Positions 1-7,114 of a stretch of 21,670 bases of DNA are shown here, one piece after another. Positions within the stretch are counted from its first letter, which is position 1, and every line of letters starts with the position of its first letter. The stretch is from contig JAZSBL010000011.1 of the NCBI GenBank assembly GCA_045602385.1, forward strand, positions 1 to 21,670, in the 5' to 3' direction. This stretch comes from SVTX01 sp045602385 (GTDB lineage Bacteria; Bacillota; Clostridia; Oscillospirales; CAG-272). The notes below the pieces were generated by a model. It did no database searches. It had not been told where the DNA came from and saw only the letters and a program-made list of their open reading frames with translations. The position numbers and the translations under genes are program-made.

Positions 1-4
1 TTTT

Positions 5-212
5 GATTTATCGGGGTGTCCACGGCTGTAAAATTCGTTTGGATTACGCTTTGCGTAAGCCTCCCTTGTGTAAAGGGAGGTGGATTGCGAAGCAAGACGG
101 AGGGATTGTTCTAGTGCATATGTTTTATTTACAATCCCTCAGTCAACTGCGTTGACAGCTGCCTTTACACAAGGGAGCCTTTCTTTTTAGCCCGCCATCT
201 CCCCGATAAATC
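5..212. repeat. MITE-like nested inverted repeat
   Basis: The outer arms GATTTATCGGGG (5-16) and CCCCGATAAATC (201-212) are perfectly complementary. Inside them, CTCCCTTGTGTAAAG (61-75) pairs with CTTTACACAAGGGAG (162-178 region), and GAGGGATTGT (100-109) pairs with ACAATCCCTC (131-140). The stretch between these inner arms is only partly complementary. No coding sequence is visible. The structure fits a non-autonomous palindromic insertion or a long RNA hairpin. No clear target-site duplication can be seen at the ends. Confidence 0.6.
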
Positions 213-248
213 GCAATTTACCAACCAAAGCCCAAGCACGAGGTTAAA

Positions 249-905
249 ATGAAAAAGATCAAATTCAGCATTGGCGCAATAATCATGGCGGCCGCGGCTC
301 TGCTTTGCGACAGGGTCGATATAATACTACTGTACGCCTTCTCGGCTGCGCTTCATGAGGGCGGCCACCTTGCGGCGGCGAGGCTGCTTGGAATAAAGAT
401 CAAGGAGATCAGATTTGAATTTTCGGGTATTCGCATATGCCCCGATGAGGGCATTTCCTCATACAAAAAGGAGCTGTTTCTTGCGGCGGCAGGGCCATTT
501 GCAAACCTCTGTGTCATTACCGTGACGGTAGCATTATTCTCGCTTTGGGGAATCACAGCAGATGAGGCGTCCGTCCTCTGCTCAAAGCTCCTTTTTGAAG
601 GGGAATATACCCGCGCGGGCGCAATTTCCTTTGTCGCATTATCCTCGCTTTTGCAAGGCGGAATAAATCTTTTGCCCGTCCGTACACTTGACGGAGGCCG
701 AATGACCTATTGCCTTACGGCTATCCTCTGGGACGAGCGTAGGGCAGAGAATCTGCTTGACGTATTTTCTGCACTATCCGCGATAGTTTTGTGGACGGCT
801 TCGCTCTATCTTATGCTGAAGATCTCCTCGGGCCTTGGCATCTACGTCTTCTCCCTCTGCCTCTTTCTATCCACATTCGAAAAGGGAAATGATACTAAAA
901 TCTGA
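249..905 (+). CDS. M50 family site-2-type metalloprotease (SpoIVFB-like)
   Basis: This is an intramembrane zinc metalloprotease of 218 aa. The zinc motif HEGGH lies at residues 36-40 in the first part of the protein. An AGPFAN segment follows at 81-86, and the third zinc ligand lies in NLLPVRTLDGGR (140-151, Asp148), which is the standard M50 arrangement. Hydrophobic segments fill residues 8-35, 80-100, 125-145 and 170-208, so it is a multi-pass membrane protein. It has no CBS or PDZ domain, so it resembles the short clostridial SpoIVFB forms that cleave pro-sigma-K in the mother cell, but the substrate cannot be read from sequence. No SpoIVFA partner lies beside it. The ATG is preceded by GAGGT at 4-5 nt spacing. 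The role in sporulation is inference; the protease family assignment is firm. Confidence 0.85.
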   Translation: MKKIKFSIGAIIMAAAALLCDRVDIILLYAFSAALHEGGHLAAARLLGIKIKEIRFEFSGIRICPDEGISSYKKELFLAAAGPFANLCVITVTVALFSLWGITADEASVLCSKLLFEGEYTRAGAISFVALSSLLQGGINLLPVRTLDGGRMTYCLTAILWDERRAENLLDVFSALSAIVLWTASLYLMLKISSGLGIYVFSLCLFLSTFEKGNDTKI

Positions 906-927
906 CCAACATTTTTTCATTTTGCTA

Positions 928-956
928 TTGACAAGACAGATTAAATAAGGTATAAT
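928..956 (+). promoter_or_regulatory. Sigma-A promoter for tRNA-Leu
   Basis: TTGACA (928-933) and TATAAT (951-956) are separated by exactly 17 bp, a perfect consensus. It lies just after the M50 stop codon and about 115 bp before the tRNA, so the transcript should carry a 5' leader of about 105 nt that must be removed, presumably by RNase P. Confidence 0.85.
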
Positions 957-1069
957 ACCATTTGTGCAGAAAAGAGCGAATAGAATTCTGTCTCGGAGAC
1001 CACCCTCCGTGTAAAAAACAAAGGAAAACAATTTTGCACTATGCATTTTGCATTTTGCACTATTCATAT

Positions 1070-1156
1070 GCGGATGTGGCGGAATTGGCAGACGCGCTGG
1101 ATTCAGGTTCCAGTGAAAGCAATTTCATATGGGTTCAAGTCCCTTCATCCGCACCA
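1070..1156 (+). tRNA. tRNA-Leu (anticodon CAG)
   Basis: Acceptor strands GCGGATG (1070-1076) and CATCCGC (1146-1152) pair fully, followed by discriminator A and an encoded CCA (1154-1156). The anticodon stem CTGGA/TCCAG (1097-1101, 1109-1113) encloses the loop TTCAGGT with anticodon CAG at 1104-1106. A long variable arm (TGAAA/TTTCA) and the T-loop TTCAAGT confirm a class II leucine tRNA. It has its own consensus promoter and terminator. Confidence 0.97.
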
Positions 1157-1160
1157 AAAA

Positions 1161-1194
1161 AGCAGAACGGCTTGCGTTCTGCTTTTTCTTTTTT
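1161..1194. terminator. Two-way terminator between tRNA-Leu and MATE gene
   Basis: The stem AGCAGAACG (1161-1169) and CGTTCTGCT (1175-1183) has a 5-nt loop. T-rich sequence follows on the plus strand (1183-1195), and six A residues (1156-1161) give a T-run on the minus strand. It can stop the tRNA transcript and the convergent MATE transcript. Confidence 0.88.
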
Positions 1195-1202
1195 TCTACA
1201 AT

Positions 1203-2591
1203 TTAAATTCTATCGATTTGCGCCTTTTCCTTTTTTCTTATCTCTCGTGTTAGCCTGACGAGAAGTATTGCGGAAACAGCCGCCGCAAGGATATTTACAC
1301 CAACGAAATTGAACCATATTCCGTCAAGACCGAAGCTCCAGAGCGCGCCGAGCAGAGCGGTGGGAAATACGAACGCAGTACCAACAGAGAGAATAGTCGC
1401 CTGAAAAGGCTTTCCGATGGCGCTGAAATAGCTTTGCGTGGTAACACCGATCCAACGGAAAAGGTAAGCAAAGCAGAAAAGTCTTATCGCGCGGGCGGAT
1501 ATTTCAAAAAGTCGAATCTCCTCGGGCTTTACAAACCAGGAGGCTATCACGTCGGGGAAGAAAAAGAGGATAGAAGTCGAAACAAGACCGATGACCGCAG
1601 TGCCAATATAGGCACATTTTGCAATTTTCTTGACCCTGTCATATTTTTCCGCGCCCCAGTTGTAGCCGAGAGCGGGGGAGAGCGAGTCGGCGATTCCGTA
1701 AAGCAAGGGCCAGCAAAGGTCACTTGAGTACATCAGAACCGCGTAGACGGCAACGGCGGTCTGACCGCCGCCCTCACCAAGAGCCTGCGCGCCAATGGTA
1801 ATAAGCGAAATGTTTATAAGTATCGAGGAGATACGTCCCGACACGTTGTTAAGAAATACGGGAGAGCCGCATGCGGCTATCTGCTTCAGCATTGGGGCGG
1901 AAAAATGCGGCTTTGTGAATTTCAGCAGAGCCTTTTTTGCAACAAAGGGGGTCATTGCGATAATAGAGCATACGCTCATAGAGAGCGACACCGCAAGTGC
2001 CGAGCCTACAACGTCCATATTGCAGAATAGCAAGAAGAATGTCAAAAGCACAAGAGTCAAGAGGTTGCAGCCGATATTGATCACCATGCTGGTCTTGACG
2101 AAGCCGCTTATGCGCAGATAATTGTCCATAGCAAAGAAAAGGGCGGCAAGCGGAGAGCATAGCGCGCAGGTGCGCAAATACCTCACCGAGGTTTCAAGCA
2201 GAACGTCGTCTGCGCCCATGAGGCGCGCAAGCGGCTCTGCCGCGAAGAACATAACGCTTCCCATCAGAACCGAAACGATGAATATCATTATGACCGAGCA
2301 GGAAAAGACGTTGTTCGCCGTCTTGTGATCGTTCTTGCCAAGAGCTATTGAGATCGGGGCGGACGCACCTACGCCGATAAGGTCGGCAAGCGAGAAATTT
2401 ATCATAACCAGCGGCATCGCAATGTTGATAGCCGCAAACGCGCCCTCGCCAAGGGTCTGGCCTATAAAAATACCCTCAATGATACTGTAAATCGACATGG
2501 CAAACATGCTGACCATTCCGGGCATAGCAACCTTGAAAAAGAGCCGCCATGGGTTCATTTTCGCGTACATTTCTTCGGTTTTCATCCTCAT
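1203..2591 (-). CDS. MATE family efflux transporter (MepA-like)
   Basis: This 462-aa integral membrane protein has about 12 hydrophobic segments in two similar halves, the normal length and shape for MATE cation/drug antiporters. The N-terminal block around residues 40-85 (GQTLGEGAFAAINIAMPL, then LIGVGASAPISIALGK) is the typical start of the MepA/NorM group. The likely role is Na+ or H+ driven export of a cationic or toxic compound; the substrate is unknown. The start at 2591 is chosen because GGGAG lies 7 nt upstream; a second ATG two codons later is possible. It is transcribed from a consensus promoter at 2625-2653 that is back-to-back with the promoter of the ThrE-type operon, and similar dyads sit in both promoter spacers. 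This suggests, without proof, shared control of two exporters. Confidence 0.9.
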   Translation of the reverse strand: MRMKTEEMYAKMNPWRLFFKVAMPGMVSMFAMSIYSIIEGIFIGQTLGEGAFAAINIAMPLVMINFSLADLIGVGASAPISIALGKNDHKTANNVFSCSVIMIFIVSVLMGSVMFFAAEPLARLMGADDVLLETSVRYLRTCALCSPLAALFFAMDNYLRISGFVKTSMVINIGCNLLTLVLLTFFLLFCNMDVVGSALAVSLSMSVCSIIAMTPFVAKKALLKFTKPHFSAPMLKQIAACGSPVFLNNVSGRISSILINISLITIGAQALGEGGGQTAVAVYAVLMYSSDLCWPLLYGIADSLSPALGYNWGAEKYDRVKKIAKCAYIGTAVIGLVSTSILFFFPDVIASWFVKPEEIRLFEISARAIRLFCFAYLFRWIGVTTQSYFSAIGKPFQATILSVGTAFVFPTALLGALWSFGLDGIWFNFVGVNILAAAVSAILLVRLTREIRKKEKAQIDRI

Positions 2592-2624
2592 AGGCGTACT
2601 CCCTTCGGTAAAATCTCACCCACC

Positions 2625-2653
2625 ATTATAGTATAAAACACCTCTGGTGTCAA
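2625..2653 (-). promoter_or_regulatory. Promoter of the MATE gene with spacer dyad
   Basis: On the minus strand TTGACA (2653-2648) and TATAAT (2630-2625) are spaced by 17 bp. The spacer contains the palindrome ACACC-AGA-GGTGT (plus-strand 2638-2650), placed so that a bound protein would cover the promoter core. Confidence 0.82.
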
Positions 2654-2690
2654 GGCGTTCCATATAATAAACAAAATATATCAAAAAATA

Positions 2691-2720
2691 TTGACAAAAT
2701 ACCCCTCGGTGTGCTACAAT
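2691..2720 (+). promoter_or_regulatory. Promoter of the ThrE-YitT operon
   Basis: TTGACA (2691-2696) and TACAAT (2715-2720) are spaced by 18 bp, about 27 bp before the start codon. The spacer holds TACCCCTCGGTGT, a weaker version of the dyad found in the divergent MATE promoter. Confidence 0.8.
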
Positions 2721-2746
2721 AACCTTGCTAATTTTGGAGGGATATC

Positions 2747-3499
2747 ATGCAAAATTATTTTGAATTGATAGTTGATATCGGTGAAAAAATGCTTGTTTCG
2801 GGCGCAGAGGTACATAGAGTAGAGGACAGTATCGAAAGAATGTGCACCGCCGTTGGCTTTTTGAGAACCGATGTGTTTATTATAACGTCCTGCATGTACG
2901 CCACCGTCTATTCGGACGAGGGCAACTACACGCAGATAAGACGAATCAAGAATATGCGCGCCGACCTTGATAAGCTTCATTATTTGAACGCTCTTTCAAG
3001 AGAGATATGCGAAAAGCATCTTTCTTATGAGGAATCCTTGAAGAAATTCAAGGAAATCAAAGCGGCAAAGCACAATTCCTTTTGGTTTGAGGGCTTGGCG
3101 TACATCCTTATAGCAGGCGGATTTACAATGTTCTTCGGCGGAGGAATAATAGAGGCGGGGATATCCGCGCTTTTGGGATTTCTCTTGTGCAATCTCGTAT
3201 ACCTGCTTGACAGGGCAAGACTTAATAAGGTCTTTGCAAAGTTCCTGGGCGCATTTTTCGTCACCCTCGGCGCATACGGAGCTATGCGACTTGGCTTCAT
3301 AGCCGGAATGGACAAGGTTATTATCGGTAACATAATGCTCTTGGTTCCCGGAGTTGTATTTACAAACGGATTCAGAGATCTCTTGCTCGGCGACAGTATC
3401 TCGGGCTGGCTCAGACTCAGCGAGGCGCTTACCCAGACCTTAGCCATGGCGGCAGGATACGTTGTATTTATGTTCCTTTTGGGAGGTGTCGCGGCATGA
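2747..3499 (+). CDS. Threonine/serine exporter family protein, ThrE N-terminal half (DUF1212)
   Basis: This 250-aa protein matches the N-terminal module of ThrE-type amino-acid exporters. A cytoplasmic region (residues 1-110) carries the family motif SGAEVHRVEDSI at 18-29. About five membrane segments follow from residue 114, with the signature PGVVFTNGFRDL at 201-212. In Corynebacterium ThrE both halves form one protein; in many Firmicutes they are two adjacent genes, as here. The ATG has GGAGG 6 nt upstream. Its TGA stop overlaps the next gene's ATG (ATGA at 3496-3499), so the two are translationally coupled and probably form one complex. Threonine/serine is the family substrate by homology only; the true solute is not shown by sequence. 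Confidence 0.87.
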   Translation: MQNYFELIVDIGEKMLVSGAEVHRVEDSIERMCTAVGFLRTDVFIITSCMYATVYSDEGNYTQIRRIKNMRADLDKLHYLNALSREICEKHLSYEESLKKFKEIKAAKHNSFWFEGLAYILIAGGFTMFFGGGIIEAGISALLGFLLCNLVYLLDRARLNKVFAKFLGAFFVTLGAYGAMRLGFIAGMDKVIIGNIMLLVPGVVFTNGFRDLLLGDSISGWLRLSEALTQTLAMAAGYVVFMFLLGGVAA

Positions 3500-3954
3500 C
3501 AATGGCAGACCTTAATATAATAGTAGGCGGCTTCCTCGGCTCACTTGGATTTGCACTCCTTTATCACATAAAGGGAAAAAGACTTATTGCGGCGGTAGGC
3601 GGCGGAATTTTGTGCTGCGCGCTGTTCGTGCTGCTCGGTCTTGTTATAAAAAGCGAGCCGGTGATATACTTTCTCGTATCTCTTGCAACCTCTATTTATT
3701 CGGAGATACTTGCAAGAGTGCTTAAAACCCCCACCACGACCTTTATCATCACCGCGCTTATCCCGCTTATTCCGGGAGGAGCATTGTATTATACAATGTC
3801 AAGCGCGTTTGAGGGGAACTTTGATATCTTCCTTAACAACGCAATTTCAACGCTCCTTTTGGCGCTTGCGCTTGCGCTTGGAGTCTGCATGGCAATTGCG
3901 GGAACAAGATTCGTCATGCGTATAAAGGCGGCAACAGAGAGGGCGCATAAATAA
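3496..3954 (+). CDS. Threonine/serine exporter family protein, ThrE C-terminal half (DUF3815)
   Basis: This 152-aa hydrophobic protein has four to five membrane segments and the family segment TTTFIITALIPLIPGGALYY near residues 77-96, typical of the DUF3815/ThrE C-terminal module. It starts inside the stop codon of the preceding gene (4-nt overlap), which fits a two-subunit exporter made in equal amounts. There is no Shine-Dalgarno beyond sequence inside the upstream gene, so coupling probably drives translation. The length is normal for the stand-alone module. The pair is followed after 30 nt by a YitT-type gene in the same transcript. Confidence 0.85.
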   Translation: MTMADLNIIVGGFLGSLGFALLYHIKGKRLIAAVGGGILCCALFVLLGLVIKSEPVIYFLVSLATSIYSEILARVLKTPTTTFIITALIPLIPGGALYYTMSSAFEGNFDIFLNNAISTLLLALALALGVCMAIAGTRFVMRIKAATERAHK

Positions 3955-3984
3955 TCAGCCACGTAAAATCTCTTGGAGAAGGTC

Positions 3985-4872
3985 ATGAACAAAAGAGCAA
4001 AAGCGAAACAACTAATATTTGACATACTTTATACCATCCTCGCAGGAAGCATTGTTGGTACTGCGTATCATTTCTTCCAGAACAGTAACGGATTTGCTCC
4101 GGGCGGCGTAGGCGGTTTGGCGACCATAACCCACTACCTCTTGCAAAACAAGATAAGCTGGTCGATCCTAATGGTAGCGTTCAACCTGCCTATATTTATC
4201 CTGCTTACGATATTTATCAACAAAAAGCTCGGCGGACTTTTAAGCCTGTATATCTTTGTTCAGTCGTTCATTCCGTATCTCTACGACGCGATAGGAGCTA
4301 AGCCATACTGCCTTGCGAATAATCAAGAGGATTTCAACGTCGTATTCGCTTGTATCGCGACGGGAGTTATATCGGGCTTTGGATTTTCACTGATGCTCCG
4401 CAGATTCGGCGCAAGCGGCGGAACCTACGGCATCTCCGCGCTTATAAGAAAGATAAAGCCGGAGGTGAATATCGCCTACATCTCGTTTATTTTGGATGCA
4501 AGCGTGGTCTTCGTGGCCTTCTTCGTCTACGGAATGAGAATAACTCCCGTGATTTGCACCCTGCTTAACCTCTTTATAGCGAACGTTATCGTGGATAACG
4601 GACTTAGCGGAATCAAGAATGGATATAAGTTTGAGATAGTAACAAGCGAGCCGGAAGCGCTCTCGGAGGAGCTTATGGAAAGGCTCCATCACGGAGTTAC
4701 CGAGATCCGGGTACACGGTATGTATTCGGACACAGACAAGCATATGCTCGTCTGCATTATAAACAAACGCCAGATAGGCGAGATGATGAAGATAATAAAA
4801 TCACACCCCGGAACCTTTGCAAGCTTTGAGAAGGTAAACGAGGTGTTTGGAAACTTCAAGAGAAAAGTATAA
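3985..4872 (+). CDS. YitT family membrane protein (DUF161 + DUF2179)
   Basis: This 295-aa protein has an N-terminal membrane domain of about five to six segments, including the conserved NGFAPGGVGGLA region near residue 30 and a glycine-rich RRFGASGGTYGISALIRK block near 140. A C-terminal soluble DUF2179 domain of about 75 residues ends the protein. This is the standard YitT architecture; the function of the family is not established. The open frame extends to a TTG at 3973, but the ATG at 3985 is preferred because GGAG (3975-3978) sits 6 nt before it and would be inside the gene otherwise. It is the last gene of the operon, followed 15 nt later by a strong terminator. Confidence 0.88.
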   Translation: MNKRAKAKQLIFDILYTILAGSIVGTAYHFFQNSNGFAPGGVGGLATITHYLLQNKISWSILMVAFNLPIFILLTIFINKKLGGLLSLYIFVQSFIPYLYDAIGAKPYCLANNQEDFNVVFACIATGVISGFGFSLMLRRFGASGGTYGISALIRKIKPEVNIAYISFILDASVVFVAFFVYGMRITPVICTLLNLFIANVIVDNGLSGIKNGYKFEIVTSEPEALSEELMERLHHGVTEIRVHGMYSDTDKHMLVCIINKRQIGEMMKIIKSHPGTFASFEKVNEVFGNFKRKV

Positions 4873-4887
4873 AAGAGCAAAGAAAAG

Positions 4888-4913
4888 GCACTTGCCGCGG
4901 CAAGTGCTTTTTT
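4888..4913. terminator. Two-way terminator after YitT gene
   Basis: GCACTTGCC (4888-4896) pairs with GGCAAGTGC (4899-4907), followed by TTTTTT. On the minus strand the same stem is followed by TTTTCTTT, so it probably serves the convergent ornithine cyclodeaminase-family gene too. Confidence 0.9.
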
Positions 4914-4925
4914 ATGTAATTTAAA

Positions 4926-5948
4926 TTATTCCCAGTAGGGGAGAGTGATACCCTTGCCCTGTGCCTTAGCGTCACGGTAGCAACGGGCTGTGATAGCGAT
5001 ATCGAGAATACCTGCTCCAACTGCGTTGAAGTAAATGATCTCGTCGTCGTTTTCTCTGGGCGACTTTGTGCCGTTAAGGATCTGACCAAGCTCAGCGTGG
5101 ATATCGGAATCCTTGATAAGACCGTCTCTCCACATGAATGCAACGGTGGAGATCATTCTGTGCTTGATGTTGTCCCAGTAGTCAACGCAGATCTTGGATG
5201 CGCGTCTTACGCACTCGTAGTCAACCTCAAAGTCAGCCATGTTCATAACGAGCGCGCCCTTCTTGAGCCACTCGCCCTTGATAAAGGGCTCGGAAGCGAG
5301 GGTTACACAGTCGATAATGTCACTGTCGCGTGTAGCCGCCTCAACGTCCATTGTGGGAATTACCTCAAGCTCGGGGTACTTTTCTCTTGTTGCAGCGGCG
5401 AATCTCTCCGCGTTAGCAAGAATTATATCGTAAACGTAAAGCTTCTTGATTGTGGGTCTGCCGATAAGAGCAGCTGCGAGCTGTGTGGGAGCCTGAGCGC
5501 CCGCGCCGCAGATGAGCATCGTGGAAGCGTCGCTCTTAGCGAGGAGCTTTATCGCGATACCGCCCGACGCGCCTGTTCTCATGGTGCTTACCGCAGTACC
5601 GTCAGCGATACATACGGGGAGCTTTGTGTCGGGGTCGTTGAGGACCATAGTAACGCTTGCGCGGGGAAGTCCCTTCTTGTAGTTCTGGGGGCCGCTACCG
5701 ATCCACTTGATACCTGCCATATCGTACTCGCCGCCTATGTAACCGGGCATAGCGTTGATTCTGCCGAGAGTATTCTCGTCCTCGGTGGTCTTACCCCAAC
5801 GCATTACGCACTTACCGGGAGCGATGATGTCACCGGTCTGATTGATGACGTAAACGCGCTCAACGTCGCGGATACATGCTTCCATATCAAGAACGCCAAG
5901 CTCTTCCATTGCTTTGTTGTTCAGAAAAATTATGTCGACCTTACTCAT
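4926..5948 (-). CDS. Ornithine cyclodeaminase / mu-crystallin family NAD(P)-dependent enzyme
   Basis: This 340-aa protein belongs to the OCD/mu-crystallin fold group, which includes ornithine cyclodeaminases, alanine dehydrogenases and imine reductases. The substrate region contains AGIKWIGS (residues 78-85, with the conserved Lys81) and GLPRASVTMVLND (93-105). The MRTGA motif (123-127) and the Rossmann dinucleotide site CGAGAQ (147-152) follow. The length is normal. The subgroup looks like proteins annotated in databases as tyramine oxidase subunit B, but that name rests on memory of similar sequences and gives no firm reaction. The start is supported by GGAG 7 nt upstream of the ATG. It stands alone, with its own promoter divergent from the RpiR operon, so the RpiR regulator is a possible but unproven controller. 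Confidence 0.85.
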   Translation of the reverse strand: MSKVDIIFLNNKAMEELGVLDMEACIRDVERVYVINQTGDIIAPGKCVMRWGKTTEDENTLGRINAMPGYIGGEYDMAGIKWIGSGPQNYKKGLPRASVTMVLNDPDTKLPVCIADGTAVSTMRTGASGGIAIKLLAKSDASTMLICGAGAQAPTQLAAALIGRPTIKKLYVYDIILANAERFAAATREKYPELEVIPTMDVEAATRDSDIIDCVTLASEPFIKGEWLKKGALVMNMADFEVDYECVRRASKICVDYWDNIKHRMISTVAFMWRDGLIKDSDIHAELGQILNGTKSPRENDDEIIYFNAVGAGILDIAITARCYRDAKAQGKGITLPYWE

Positions 5949-5980
5949 GATAAGTCTCCTTTTGTTTTTTTGGTAATACT

Positions 5981-6009
5981 ATTGTATCACTTTCCCATTG
6001 ATTTGTAAA
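5981..6009 (-). promoter_or_regulatory. Promoter of the OCD-family gene
   Basis: On the minus strand TTTACA (6009-6004) and TACAAT (5986-5981) are 17 bp apart, about 32 bp upstream of the start codon. Confidence 0.75.
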
Positions 6010-6139
6010 GGGTTTTTTGGCACATTTTTCAGTATTTATTGCAAAAAATCATCAAAAAGGGCTCTCACAGGGCAACGGCATATGCGGGAAAGAGTAAAAA
6101 TATATTTTGACAAAGAGAGCGGAAATGCAATTTTTCTCA

Positions 6140-6168
6140 TTGACAATTGCATAAAAAGGGTATATAAT
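6140..6168 (+). promoter_or_regulatory. Promoter of the RpiR-to-ispH operon
   Basis: TTGACA (6140-6145) and TATAAT (6163-6168) are separated by 17 bp, a perfect consensus. No terminator is seen between this promoter and the end of the ispH-S1 gene at 11736, so it probably drives all five genes. Confidence 0.85.
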
Positions 6169-6250
6169 ATAGGAAGTGTGCGTATTTTGAAGGCTTTTAC
6201 GAAAAAAAGCTGCAGACTGCATGCAAATGCGCTTTTGGAGGTGGTATCTA

Positions 6251-7111
6251 ATGAGTGACGTATTGAAGCTTATAGACGAGAGCTATCACGGCTTTTCAAA
6301 GGGCCAGAGGAGAATAGCTGATTATATAAAGGAGCACTACGACATAGCGGCTTACATGACCGCCGCAAAGCTTGGCGAAACGGTAGACGTATCGGAGTCA
6401 ACGGTCGTAAGATTTGTCATGGAGCTTGGCTTTGAGGGATATCCGGAGTTCAAGCGCGCCTTGGCGGGACTTGTCCGCTCCAAGCTTACCGCCGTACAGC
6501 GAATAAAGGTGACCAATTCACTTATCGGAGACGGCGACGTGCTTGAGAAGGTGCTTTGCTCCGATATAGAGAAGATAAGAAGGACGCTTGAGGGAATAGA
6601 TAAGAAGGCGTTTGAGGACGCGGTGCGCTCCATAGTCGATGCAAAGACGGTGTATATCATGGGCATGCGCGGAACGTCATATCTTGCGGCACTTCTGAAT
6701 TACAGCTTCCGTATGATATCCGATAACGTGCGCCTTATACAGACCACGTCTGGAAGCGAGACCTTTGAGCAGATGATGAGCCTTGGCAAGGACGACGTGC
6801 TTATCGCGATAAGCTTTCCAAGATACTCAAAGAGCATCATCAAGGGCGTTGAATTTGCAAAGAGCTGCGGTGCGGACGTTATCGCGCTTACAGACAGCAT
6901 GAACGCGCCCATCGCGGCGCGCGCCGACCAGGTTCTTGTAGCCGAGAGTGATATGGCGTCCTACGCCGATTCTCTCGTAGCACCTATGTCGGTCATTAAC
7001 GCGCTTATCGTTGCCGTTGCAAAGGAGTGCGGAGACAGGTTTACAGAGCGACTTCACAGACTTGAGTCAGTTTGGGACGAATATAACGTTTACGACAAGC
7101 CGCAGGAATAA
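6251..7111 (+). CDS. MurR/RpiR family transcriptional regulator
   Basis: This 286-aa protein has an N-terminal RpiR helix-turn-helix domain (residues 1-77, with SVSESTVVRF-type recognition helix at 47-55 and the typical LGFEGYPEFKRAL at 59-71). A C-terminal SIS sugar-phosphate binding domain follows (about 110-260), with GMRGTSY (138-144) and SFPRYS (188-193) as the phosphosugar-loop positions. RpiR proteins respond to phosphorylated sugars and usually control sugar-use genes. Here it heads an operon of housekeeping genes, so its target may be elsewhere or be the divergent OCD-family gene. The open frame reaches back to 6221, but ATG 6251 is chosen because GGAGG (6237-6241) lies 9 nt upstream. 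The next gene begins 3 nt after its stop. Confidence 0.9.
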   Translation: MSDVLKLIDESYHGFSKGQRRIADYIKEHYDIAAYMTAAKLGETVDVSESTVVRFVMELGFEGYPEFKRALAGLVRSKLTAVQRIKVTNSLIGDGDVLEKVLCSDIEKIRRTLEGIDKKAFEDAVRSIVDAKTVYIMGMRGTSYLAALLNYSFRMISDNVRLIQTTSGSETFEQMMSLGKDDVLIAISFPRYSKSIIKGVEFAKSCGADVIALTDSMNAPIAARADQVLVAESDMASYADSLVAPMSVINALIVAVAKECGDRFTERLHRLESVWDEYNVYDKPQE

Positions 7112-7114
7112 AGC

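Larger units (their letters stand above)
5949..6250. other. Divergent intergenic region with two promoters
   Basis: This 302-bp gap separates the minus-strand OCD gene from the plus-strand RpiR operon. It holds one promoter for each direction (5981-6009 and 6140-6168). The central part (6010-6139) is AT-rich; no gene, convincing hairpin or repeat is seen in it. Confidence 0.7.

Noticed and set aside
962..1258. 98-codon open frame across tRNA-Leu
   Set aside because: It runs through the tRNA and its terminator hairpin, so it is not a protein gene.
3973..3984. TTG 3973 as the YitT start
   Set aside because: It would place the gene's own GGAG site inside the coding region; ATG 3985 has that site at the right distance.
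5097..6008. 303-codon open frame on the plus strand over the OCD-family gene
   Set aside because: The minus strand encodes a clear Rossmann enzyme with a ribosome site; the plus-strand product has no family features and runs through the OCD promoter.
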